From: Musa acuminata AAA Group
Taxonomy: Eukaryota > Streptophyta > Magnoliopsida > Zingiberales > Musaceae
Length of the DNA stretch: 64,000 bases
Reading direction: 5' to 3'
Assembly: GCF_036884655.1 (NCBI RefSeq)
Contig: NC_088347.1
Coordinates: 13,831,501-13,895,500, forward strand
Shown in pieces: positions 21,934 through 31,132 of this stretch. Position numbers and translations under genes: made by a program. Numbering within the stretch: position 1 is the first letter of the stretch; every line of letters starts with the position of its first letter. Below the pieces are notes generated by a model. That model worked only from the letters and a program-made list of their open reading frames with translations. It was not told the origin of the DNA and ran no database searches.

Positions 21934-23052
21934 ATGGCCACTGATAACTCGGTGAAAGTACAAATGGAAGCATTGGAAATCAGAATTGAGAATCGACTGC
22001 AAAAAACACTTAATGATTTCAAAAAGAGCCTAATGGAGAGCCTCAGCAAATTTCAACAAAATGTGGGCTCAAGTTCTACGTTGCATAGATCTGAAAATAT
22101 AGGAAAAGGGCCCCAACATTGTGACACAAATTACTCATACATGAAGATGGAATTTCCAAGATGGAAAGATGGAGATTCGACCAATTGGATCTCTAAGGCA
22201 GAAATTTTTTTTCGTTTTCACAGAACCCCAGAAGAATCCAAGGTAGAAGTGGCCTCAATCCAGCTCAAGGGAGATGCACTCCGGTGGTACGATTGGTATG
22301 AAACTTTCCACGGAGTTCCTTCGTGGGAGCAATTCAAAAGAGGACTTCTTGTTCGCTTTGACCCATCCAAATATGAGAATGTTGATTGCCAGCTTGCCAA
22401 AATTCGTCAGACTTCTACAGTGTTAGAATATAAGAGTAGGTTTGAAAAATTATCAAATCAAGCTAGAGATTGGTCAGACCGACAACTTCTGGATACATTT
22501 ATTGAAGGGCTTATTCCAAAGATCCGATGTGAAGTTAAGGCTCGTCAACCTCGCACTATGATAGCTGCAATCTCATTTGCAAATCTATATGAGAAAAAAA
22601 TTAGCAAGGAAATATCAGCAAGGGATTTGTACTATGATGAAAATTGGAATATGGAGCACCAATGTAAACAAGAGCAACTTCTGATGATTGAGCCAATTAG
22701 AGAGGAACCGGAAGTAAAAGAGTTGGACTCCGATCATAAAGGTATGAAAACCGATGAAGATATTAAAGTCATCACACATACAGTGCATGCATTGGCTGGC
22801 TACACTAACCCACAAACTATGAAAATCGGAGGAACTTTGAAGCATCAACCTGTCACTATTTTGATTGATACAGATAACACTAATAATTTTATGGACAGGA
22901 AAGTTACAGCCCAATTAGCCCATCACATTGAAGGCTGTGATATATTCAAAGCTGATGGATGGATTTTAACTTATGATAGCAAAGGTCAGGAATTTCTTGC
23001 AATGATTACTACATTGAAAGATCGACCTATTGCTTACACTGTCAAAAAGTAG
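21934..23052 (+). CDS. gag: C1 Gag fused to a truncated protease
   Basis: 372 codons from ATGGCCACTGATAACTCG; the frame is open further upstream, but that part is leader-like, so this ATG is preferred. Residues 1-60 are polar with a possible coiled coil. The retrotransposon-gag core spans about 70-215 (FPRWKDGDSTNWISKAEIFF, then LKGDALRWYDWYE and FDPSKYENVD). Near residue 285 a protease-like stretch begins (VHALAGYTNPQTMKIGGTLK), but the active-site triplet is DTD in ILIDTDNTNNF rather than DSG or DTG. The frame ends soon after at VKK, past a deletion junction. No zinc knuckle is evident. Intact as an ORF; whether it is still made is unknown. It resembles the G0 gag fragment. Confidence 0.82.
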   Translation: MATDNSVKVQMEALEIRIENRLQKTLNDFKKSLMESLSKFQQNVGSSSTLHRSENIGKGPQHCDTNYSYMKMEFPRWKDGDSTNWISKAEIFFRFHRTPEESKVEVASIQLKGDALRWYDWYETFHGVPSWEQFKRGLLVRFDPSKYENVDCQLAKIRQTSTVLEYKSRFEKLSNQARDWSDRQLLDTFIEGLIPKIRCEVKARQPRTMIAAISFANLYEKKISKEISARDLYYDENWNMEHQCKQEQLLMIEPIREEPEVKELDSDHKGMKTDEDIKVITHTVHALAGYTNPQTMKIGGTLKHQPVTILIDTDNTNNFMDRKVTAQLAHHIEGCDIFKADGWILTYDSKGQEFLAMITTLKDRPIAYTVKK

Positions 23053-23130
23053 AGACCATACTTACTTGATCAATGGGTTGTGATGCGTTGCAGATAGTCT
23101 ATGGCTAAAGTGCTGAAAGAGAACCTCCCC

Positions 23131-23183
23131 GAGATTGATGCTGCTCAGCCTTGAGGACAAGGCTGATTTGAAGAAGGAGGAAC
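23131..23183 (+). pseudogene. pol: Last codons of a deleted C1 integrase
   Basis: In one frame this reads LLSLEDKADLKKEE, the usual end of the gypsy integrase C-terminal region (…LEDK…LK…), running straight into the 3' LTR at 23184. It shows that a pol gene was once present and was removed from mid-protease almost to its end. The purine-rich GAAGAAGGAGGAAC at 23170-23183 doubles as the polypurine tract. Confidence 0.65.
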
Positions 23184-23503
23184 TATTAGGACCCTTTTTC
23201 TAAGCTTTTGAATAATGTTTGTTGAGTCTATTTAGTCCAATTATTTATTGAGTCGGTTTGGTTCAGTTAGAGTCAAGTAGAGGTCTATTTAATATTTATT
23301 TATTATTAGAGTTCAAGTCCTGATGGACTCTGGGTGGAACTCTATAAATAGGGATGTAACTGCTTCTTTTCAGTAATCTATGAAAAATACTATTATCTTT
23401 GGAAAAACCCTAGGAGGCCGATCCCCTCGAAGTGATCAAGGAGGGCCGATCCCCTCGAAGAGATCAAGGAGGGCCGATCCCCTCGAAGCGATCAAGGAGG
23501 CCG
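23184..23503 (+). repeat. C1 3' LTR, segment 1
   Basis: TATTAGGACCC (TG to TA) through the GCCGATCCCCT repeats, cut by a solo Sirevirus LTR. GGCCG at 23499-23503 is that element's TSD. TATA box at 23343-23350. Confidence 0.92.
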
Positions 23504-25011
23504 TGTTGAATCTCGTATTTTGATGATGAAACTACTTGATATATGTTTATGATTTAATCTGCGTTTTGAGTGACGCAGGATGCCTCGATCAGGATGAGAC
23601 AATTAAAGCAGGATAATCATGTTGTGCCGAAGGAACATGTCAGAAGATTGGACGTCGGGCCGGTGGATCGGTCGACGTATCGATAGAAGGCTTCGGGCCG
23701 TGAACTCGGGCATCGGGCTAAGAAGAGCGGGTATTGTGCCAAGGATATCGGAGTTGCGGAGTCAACTGGCCGATTGGGCAATAGGCTGCACGAGAGGACG
23801 ATGCGCCGAAGAATCGGACGAAGCGTCGAGGGACCAATGACATGTCGGACAACTTGGTTAATTACTTAGGATTAATTGTCTCGATCGAAGTTTTGTTTTA
23901 ATTGTGCAGGATTAACTACGATAAGAGTAAGACAAGCAGCAGGTGTTGCGCCGGAGTCAAGATCAGGATCACATTGGGAGTTCGAGAGTTCGACGGAAGT
24001 TCGGACGGTCGTCGGAGGTTCAGCGTGAACAGATCCGAGAAGTCCAGAAGCTTGCCAAGCGAAGCTCGTCGGAACTCGCCAAGTGGATCGTCGCAAGTCC
24101 AGGAGTATGCCGGATGTCCGCAGAAGGATCACCGAGGGTTATCGGTTGATCGACGGAAGTTGGCTGGAAACTCGCCGGAAGAAGCGATTGACGCATCGGA
24201 GCAAAGCTGCAGAAGTTGTCTTAGAGTTAATCGTAGTTAGCATGATGATTAAGCATGAAAATGGGAGGTGATCCCATTAGCTTAATCTTAGGGCAATTGG
24301 GCCCCTGAAAAGATTCAAAGTGGGCCGAATGGAGTGAACCATTCGGACCCTGATTGCACCAGGAGGTGCAACCGCCCCATCCAGGAGGTGCAACCGCCTG
24401 GGCTGTGGGGTTGGGAGGTGCAACCGCCCCAGCCAGGAGGTGCAACCGCCAGGGCTGCGAGGCTGGGAGGTGCAACCGCCCCAGCCGAGAGGTGCAACCG
24501 CCCAGAGCTCAGTCTTCGAGCTAGACTGGGCGGTGCAACCTCCTCTGCCAAGAGGTAGCACCGCCAGAGCTCAAGTTTCGAGCTCTGCCAGGCGATGCAA
24601 CCACCGAGCTCAGTCTTCGAGGTCTGGCAGAGAGGTGCATCAGCCTGAGCTCAGTCTCGAGCTCTGCCAGGTGATGCATTCACCGAGCTCAGTCTTCGAG
24701 CTCTGGCAGAGAGGTGCATCAGCCTGAGCTCAGCTTGGAGCTCTGCCAGGTGATGCAACCACCGAGCTCAGTTTCGAGCTCTGCCAGGTGATGCAATCAC
24801 CAAGCTCAGTCTTCGAGCTCTGCCAGGTGATGCAACCATCGAGCTCAGTCTTCGAGCTCTAGCAGAGAGAAGCAATCGCCTGAGCTCAGTCTTCGAGCTC
24901 TGCCAGGCGGTGCCACCTCTCCAGTCAAGAGGTGCAACCGCCTGATCCCAGAATTCTGGGATTTGATCGATTTGATCGTTTTGAGTTCGAATTTTGAATT
25001 GGGTTGGGGCC

Positions 25012-25019
25012 TATAAATA
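25012..25019 (+). promoter_or_regulatory. TATA box of the solo Sirevirus LTR
   Basis: TATAAATA in GGGGCCTATAAATACCCC, just downstream of the palindrome array. Confidence 0.7.
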
Positions 25020-25734
25020 CCCCACTCATTCAGCACTGAAAAGATACAGACCTACACCGAAATCTTGATCTTTTCTGTGATTCTAAGAGCTCAAAAGTGT
25101 TGTAAAGCCTTTAAGTCTCCTCCTTCTGTTCTTCAAGTTTTCAGTTGTAAAGTGAGGAGAGAAAGGTCTGTAAAGGTTGTCTCCTGAGCCTGTCAAAAGG
25201 AGAGAAATTGTAAAAGGGCAGTTTGGCCTTCGCCCATTGAAGGAAGGCACCTAGTTGACGTCGGCAACCTCGTCGGTGGAGGAAGCCAAAAGTGGAGTAG
25301 GTCAAGGCTGACCGAACCACTCTAAATCTCTGGTTTGCGTTTATTTTCGAGCACTTTATCATTACTGCAAACCTCCCTCATTACTACTGCTCTCTGCGCT
25401 TTCACGAACAAGTTCTAAGTGCTGTTCTTCCGAATCTGCATTCAGACGTAAATTCGTATTTTCATACGTTACTGTTTACGTTTACGTTTGATTCTGCAGA
25501 ACTGTCTTCCGTGCTTTTACGAACGAGCTTCTTTGCTGTTTATACTTACATTTTGATCCTATTGATAACTGCAAACTTTCCTCTACGATTTTACGAACGA
25601 GTTTCAGCATTTAGACGTAAAACTGCATTCAGACGTAAATCGGCTTTCCTTGCTCAATCATCAGATCTCAGTTCACGTTTACGTCTTGATTCCAACTGCA
25701 TACTACCTTCTACGAGTATACAAACAAGTTTCAA

Positions 25735-26000
25735 AGTTTAGACGTAAATCTGCGTCTAGACGTAAAACTGCGTTTAGACGTAAATCTGCGTTTAGACGTA
25801 AATCTGAGTTTAAGACGTAAATCTGAGTTTAGACGTAAATCTGCGTTTAGACGTAAAACTGCGTTTAGACGTAAGTCTGCGTTTAGACGTAAATCTGCGT
25901 TTAGACGTAAATCTGCGTTTAGACGTAAAACAGCGTTTAGACGTAAATCTGAGTTTAGACGTAAACTGCGCTTAGACGCAAAACTGCGCTTAGTCGCAAT
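25735..26000 (+). repeat. 18-bp tandem array in the solo LTR
   Basis: Repeats of GTTTAGACGTAAATCTGC and close variants, grading into GCTTAGACGCAAACTGC at the 3' side. Arrays of the same unit lie in A3 and A4 LTRs. Confidence 0.92.
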
Positions 26001-26162
26001 CTGCGCTTAGACGCAAACTGCACTTAGATACAAACTGAGAATTTGCTTTTGCATCATAACAGTTTTTGAACGAACGCAGGTTTTGGTTTTTAATCGCTGT
26101 AAGATTTCCGCTGCACTAATTCACCCCCCCCCCCTCTTAGTGCTCTCGATCCTAACAGGCCG

Positions 26163-26315
26163 ATCCCCTCGAAGCGATCATTTTCATCCCTATTCCTCCC
26201 CTTTCTTCCACGATAAGACTTTAGGGTCTTATCATTTGGTATCAGAGCTTACGATAAGACTTTAGGGTCTTATCATTTGTTATCAGAGCCTACGATAAGA
26301 CTTAGGGTCTTATCA
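26163..26315 (+). repeat. C1 3' LTR, segment 2
   Basis: Resumes ATCCCCTCGAAGCGATCA and ends GGGTCTTATCA, followed by TSD CTCTT at 26316-26320. Two internal PBS-like copies are retained: TGGTATCAGAGC at 26237-26248 and a mutated TTGTTATCAGAGC near 26277. Confidence 0.92.
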
Positions 26316-26320
26316 CTCTT

Positions 26321-27746
26321 CGATCAGATCGAGGAGGTGAGTACTTAAGTACAGAGTTTACTCAGTTCCTCAAGGACCATGGGATATTATCCCAATGGAC
26401 ACCTCCTTATACACCTCAGCTCAATGGTGTCTCTGAAAGGAGAAATCGTATGCTATTAGACATGGTACGGTCCATGATGAGTTTCGCTGACCTACCCATC
26501 TCATTCTGGGGATATGCCCTAGAAACTACAGCTTACCTTCTGAACAGAGTTCCAACTAAGTCGGTAGTGTCTACACTATATGAGATATGGAAAGAGAATA
26601 AGCCTGATCTTAAGGTTATTAAGATTTGGGGCTACCCTGCCCACATTAAAAGACACAACCCCGATAAGTTAGAATCAAGGACAAAATGATGTAAATTTGT
26701 GGGATACCCCCAGGAAAATTGTGGGTATTATTTCTATCATCTCGAGGACCAAAAGGTCTTTGTAGCTAAGAGAGCAATATTCCTTGAGAAGGAATACATT
26801 CTTGGCGGAGATAGTGGGAGAATGATAGAGTTGAGCGAGGTTGGAGAACCAAGCTCAAGCACCACTCTATAGCCTGAGTCTGTTCAGGTACCTAATACAC
26901 AAGTTTCAACTTTACGTAGGTCTGATAGTGTATCCCATTCTCCTAAGAGATATGTGGGACATATTAGAGGAGAGGAAGTGGCAAGAAGCCATAAATTCTG
27001 AGATGGATTCTATGTACTCCAACAAGGTTTGGAACCTAGTTGATGCGCCCGAAGGTATTGTACCCATTGGTTGCAAGTGGATCTTTAAGAAAAAGATTAG
27101 AGTAGATGGAAAGGTAGAGAAATATAAAGCAAGGCTAGTAGCTAAGGGGTATCGTCAAAGGCAAGGTGTTGACTACAACGAAACCTTCTCATCCGTAGCA
27201 ATGCTAAAATCCATCAGAATTCTATTGGCTATTGCAGCACACTATGATTATGAGATCTGGCAGATGGATGTGAAAACCACATTCCTCAATGGGAACCTCA
27301 TTGAGGAGGTGTATATGATGCAACCTGAGGGATTTGTGTCCAAGAACTGCCCAGATAAGGTGTGTAGGTTGCTTAGATCCATTTATGGACTAAAGCAAGC
27401 TTTCCGAAGTTGGAACATAAGATTTGATGAGGCAATCAAATCTTATGACTTCGTTAAGAACAAAGATGAGCCTTGTGTGTACATGAAGTTAAGTAGGAGC
27501 GCTATCACCTTTTTGGTGTTATATGTGGATGAGATCCTGATCACTGGGAATGACATAGGAATGCTATCCACAGTAAAGGCTTGGTTATCTAGACACTTCT
27601 CTATGAAGGACTTAGGGGAAGCATCATATATCTTGGGGATTAGAATCTATAGAGATAGATCCAAGAGGATGCTTGGCTTGTCCCAGTCCAGGTACATAGA
27701 AACCATTCTCAAAAGGTTTGGCAAGAAAAAATTCAAGAGAGGTCTT
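26321..27746 (+). pseudogene. pol: B1 integrase core and reverse transcriptase
   Basis: Continues from 20018: DRGGEYLSTEFTQFLKDHG with the second catalytic aspartate just upstream, then PQLNGVSERRNRMLLDMVR with the catalytic glutamate. The C-terminal part (LPISFWGYALETTAYLLNRV) follows, with a stop at 26687. RT starts near 26950: WIFKKKIRVDGKVEKYKARL, QMDVKTTFLNGNL with catalytic Asp, and LYVDEILITGND, where the usual YVDD is YVDE. The stretch 26841-27752 is an open frame. It is cut at 27746, after FKRGL, by D1, and resumes at 36902. The YVDE change and upstream breaks make it inactive. Confidence 0.9.
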
Positions 27747-29498
27747 TGTTGAATCTCGGATTTTGATGATGAAGTCAATTGTCATTTGTTATCTAATCTA
27801 TATGTTGAGATAAGTGTGCAGGATTAACTACGATGAAAGTAATATATGCAGTAGGAGTTGCGCCGGAGTCAAGACAATGATCATGTTGGGAATTCGAGAG
27901 TTTGACGGAAGTTCGGGCAGTCGTCGGAGGTTCTACGGGAACAAATCCGAAAAGTCCATGAGCTTGCCAAAGAAGCTCGTCGGAACTCGCCAAGTGGATC
28001 GTTGCAAGTCCAGGAGTTTTTCGGAAGTCCGTAGGAGCATCGCCAAGGGTTCATCGGATCATCGACGAAAGTTCGTCGGAAGCTCGCCGGAATAAGCGAT
28101 TAACGCACCGGAGCAAGTTGCAGTAAATATCTTAGGAAAAATCGTAGTTAGCACAATGATTAAGTTGGAAATAGGAGCTGATCACATTAACTTATTCTTG
28201 GGGCAATTGGGCCATTGCAAAACCCAAATTGGGCCGAATGGATCAACCCATTCGGACCTTGATTTATGCCAGGCGGTTGAACCGCCCAAGCCAGGAGGTG
28301 GCACCGCCTGGGCTAAGTCTTCGAGTGAGACTGGGCGGTGCAACCGCCCCAGCTAGGAGGTGGCACTGCTTGGGCTCAGTCTCCGAGCAAGACTGGGCAG
28401 TGCAACCTCCCCTGATAGAGGTGGCACCGCTTGGGCTCGGTCTCCGAGCTTTGGCTGAGCGGTGCAACCGCCACAGTCAGGAGGTGGCATCACCTGAGCT
28501 CGGTCTTCGAGCTCTGGCAGGAGGTGCAACCGCCCCTGATAGGAGGTGGCACCGCCCAAAGGCTCAGTCTGAGAGCTCTGCCAAGCAGTGCAACTGCTCT
28601 AGTCAGGAGGTGCAACCGCCAAATCCCGAAATTCTGGGAATTGACAGTTTTGAGCTCCAAATTCAAACTGGGTTGGGGCCTATAAATACCCCACCCATTC
28701 AGCACTGAAATGGCACTCAATATACACCGAAATCCTGATCTTGTTCTGTGATTTTTAGAGTTCAAAATTGTTGTAAAGGCCAAATGTTCTTCTCCCTCTT
28801 TTCTTCTAAGTTCTGAGGTTTAAAGAGAGGAGAGAAAATTCTGTAAGGGTTGTCTCCTAAGCCTGTCAAAAGGAGTGAAACTGTAAATGGGTGGTTGGCT
28901 TTCGCCTATTGAAGGAAGGCCTGTAGTTGACGTCGGTGACCTCGTCGGTGGAGGATGCCAAAAGTGGAGTAGGTCAAGATTGACCGAACCACTCTAAATC
29001 TCGGTTTGCATTTACTTTGAGCATATTATCTTTACTGCAAACCTCCTCTAAAGCTTACTGCTTTCTGCACATATACAATCGAGTTTCAAGCTTTGCACTT
29101 TTCGAATCGGCGTTTAGACGTAAAACAGTTTCATCGTACGATCATCATATTTCTGTTTGCGTTTACATTTTGATTTCTATCACAATTGCAAACTACCTTT
29201 ATATCCTTGCTTAAACTACATCTCTCTTAATCAAGTGATTTAAGAATCAGCATTTAGACGTAAAGCAGTTTTTTCGTACGAATATCATACTTCAGTTTGC
29301 GCCTACTATCTGAGTAGAATCATAACTACAAACTGCATTTATATCTCTGCTGCATCTCGCTTAAACAAAAGTTAAAGTGATTTACGAATCGGCTTTCTTA
29401 CCAAAATCACTTTTAACGAACGAATGCAGATTTTATTTTTTGTAGAAGGTTTTCCGCTGCACTAATTCACCCCCCTCTTAGTGCTCTTGATCCTAACA
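27747..29498 (+). repeat. D1 5' LTR (short-U3 subtype)
   Basis: 1752 bp, TGTTGAATCTCGG to CCTAACA. TATA box at 28681-28688. Palindrome array at 28265-28620. The GTTTAGACGTAAAACAG unit occurs as scattered single copies (about 29109 and, as a variant, 29251) rather than as an array. Confidence 0.93.
28681..28688 (+). promoter_or_regulatory. TATA box of D1 5' LTR
   Basis: TATAAATA in GGGGCCTATAAATACCCC. Confidence 0.7.
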
Positions 29499-29500
29499 AT

Positions 29501-29512
29501 TGGTATCAAAGC
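29501..29512 (+). other. Primer binding site of D1
   Basis: TGGTATCAAAGC, one mismatch from the initiator tRNA-Met PBS. Confidence 0.88.
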
Positions 29513-29548
29513 GGGGTTAACTCTCAAACGGATTAAAACCCAAGAGAG

Positions 29549-31132
29549 ATGGCATACGCCAGAAACCAAGAGGGCCATTTTATTACACATCCACCCATGT
29601 TCAATGGGACGGACTACACCTTTTGGAAGACCCGAATGAGGATCTTTCTTATTTATATGGATTTTGAACTTTGGAATCTTGTCGAAAATGGATTTTCGAA
29701 GTCTTCTCTTCCAATTATCGATTAGAATGAATTAGAGAAGAAGGCTTTCGCTCTTAATGCAAAGGCTATGAATGCCTTATTTTGTGCGCTTGATAAAAAT
29801 GAGTTCAATCGTGTTTCGGTTTGTGAAACCGCATTTGATATTTGGCACACACTCGAAGTGACTCACGAAGGCACAAGTAAAGTGAAAGAGTCAAAAATCA
29901 ATCTTTTGTTACATTCTTTCGAACTTTTCCGGATGAAACCGAGTGAGACTATTGGCGACATGTTTACCCGTTTTACGGATGTCGTCAACGGTCTAAAAGG
30001 ACTCGGAAAAAGTTTTTCGGATTTTGAGATTGTAAATAAGATTCTAAGATCCCTTCCTAAGAGTTGGGATCCTAAAGTCACTAGTATTCAAGAGGCGAAA
30101 GATCTAAACAACTTTCCTCTTGAAGAACGAATCGGGTCATTAATGACCTACGAGATGACTTGCAAAGCTCATGAAGAGCAAGAAGACAGTCATCCAAAAA
30201 ATAGGAAGGATATGACACTTAGAACTTCAGAAGACCACTTAAGAGAAAACTCAAGTGATGAGGACTGTGACGATGACTTGGCACTTCTAACAAGAAAATT
30301 TAAAAAATTCATTAAAAGAAACAAGTTTAAGAATGACACAAAAAATAAACTTGAACCCAAGAAGGACCAAGTTATTTGCTATGAGTGCAAAAAGCTGGGA
30401 CACTACAAGAGTGATTGTCCCTAAGTCAAAAAGAGAATATCAAAGAAGAAGGCGCTCAAAGCAACATGGGATGACTCGAGCGCGTCCGAAGAAGAGGAGT
30501 CCAACACCGAGCAAGTTGCTCATTACGCCTTAATGGCCATCGGAGAGGAGGTAATGAATTTAATAGATGCAGATTTATCATTTGATGAATTATTAAATGC
30601 CTTTCATGATTTATTTGATGAATGCAAGATTATTAGTAGAAAATACAAATTGCTAAAAAAGGAGCATGATAGTCTTACTTGTAATTTCGATAAGTTAAAA
30701 GCTGAATATCATGATAGTTTAGGTTCATGCATAAAATGTCATGATCTAAAAACTCTCCAAAAGGAAAACTTGCTACTTAAGGACACCTTGAAGAAATTCG
30801 AGGTTGGTAGCAAGTCCTTGAACATGATCCTTGCAAACAAGGGTCACGTTCCCAAAAGAAGTGGAATCGGATTTGTGAGAAGTCCTCACCAAAATCCAAC
30901 CACCTTCATAAAAGACCACATCTTACATGTTCGACACCAAGATAAATGCAACTTTTGTTGCAAACTTGGACACAAAATGCATTATTGTCCATTCAAGAAA
31001 ATTAGTCCGAACAAATTAATTTGGGTTCCTAAAAGAACCATGATAAATTCTATGCAACATGATAAACAATGTAGATCTATTTTTGAGGCACCCAAAAGCA
31101 AATGGGTACCTAAAGATCACCCTTTCTTGTAG
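29549..31132 (+). pseudogene. gag: D1 Gag with two zinc knuckles, two premature stops
   Basis: One reading frame from ATGGCATACGCCAG to the TAG at 31130-31132, colinear with the A4 Gag. Breaks: a tryptophan-to-TAG change near 29725 and CCTTAA at 30422-30424, where A4 has a glutamine after the first knuckle. Knuckle 1 is CYECKKLGHYKSDC, knuckle 2 is CNFCCKLGHKMHYC. The part between them has heptad-like leucine/lysine spacing, a likely coiled coil, as in other Sireviruses. The final TAG is at the same place and in the same frame as in A4 and E0, so I treat it as the natural Gag end rather than a mutation. Confidence 0.9.

Larger units (their letters stand above)
23504..26157 (+). repeat. Solo Sirevirus LTR (long-U3 subtype) in the C1 3' LTR
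   Basis: 2654 bp from TGTTGAATC to CCTAACA with perfect TSD GGCCG (23499-23503 and 26158-26162). It contains the extra U3 block (about 23560-23900), repeats of GGAGGTGCAACCGCC and GAGCTCAGTCTTCGAGCTC (24350-24950), a TATA box at 25012-25019, and an 18-bp array (about 25735-26000). There is no internal region: a solo LTR left by recombination. Confidence 0.94.
20019..26315 (+). mobile_element. C1: Ty3/gypsy deletion derivative in the B1 integrase
   Basis: Flanked by CTCTT (20014-20018 and 26316-26320). The 5' LTR is 473 bp. The 3' LTR pieces 23184-23503 and 26163-26315 also total 473 bp once the solo Sirevirus LTR is removed. The internal part has PBS, a GC-rich leader, gag plus part of protease, and the last codons of integrase. 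RT, RNase H and most of integrase are deleted, so it is non-autonomous. Confidence 0.94.

Noticed and set aside
24227..24727. Overlapping frames on both strands across the GC-rich U3 repeats
   Set aside because: Simple translations of the palindrome array. The same pattern recurs in every LTR.
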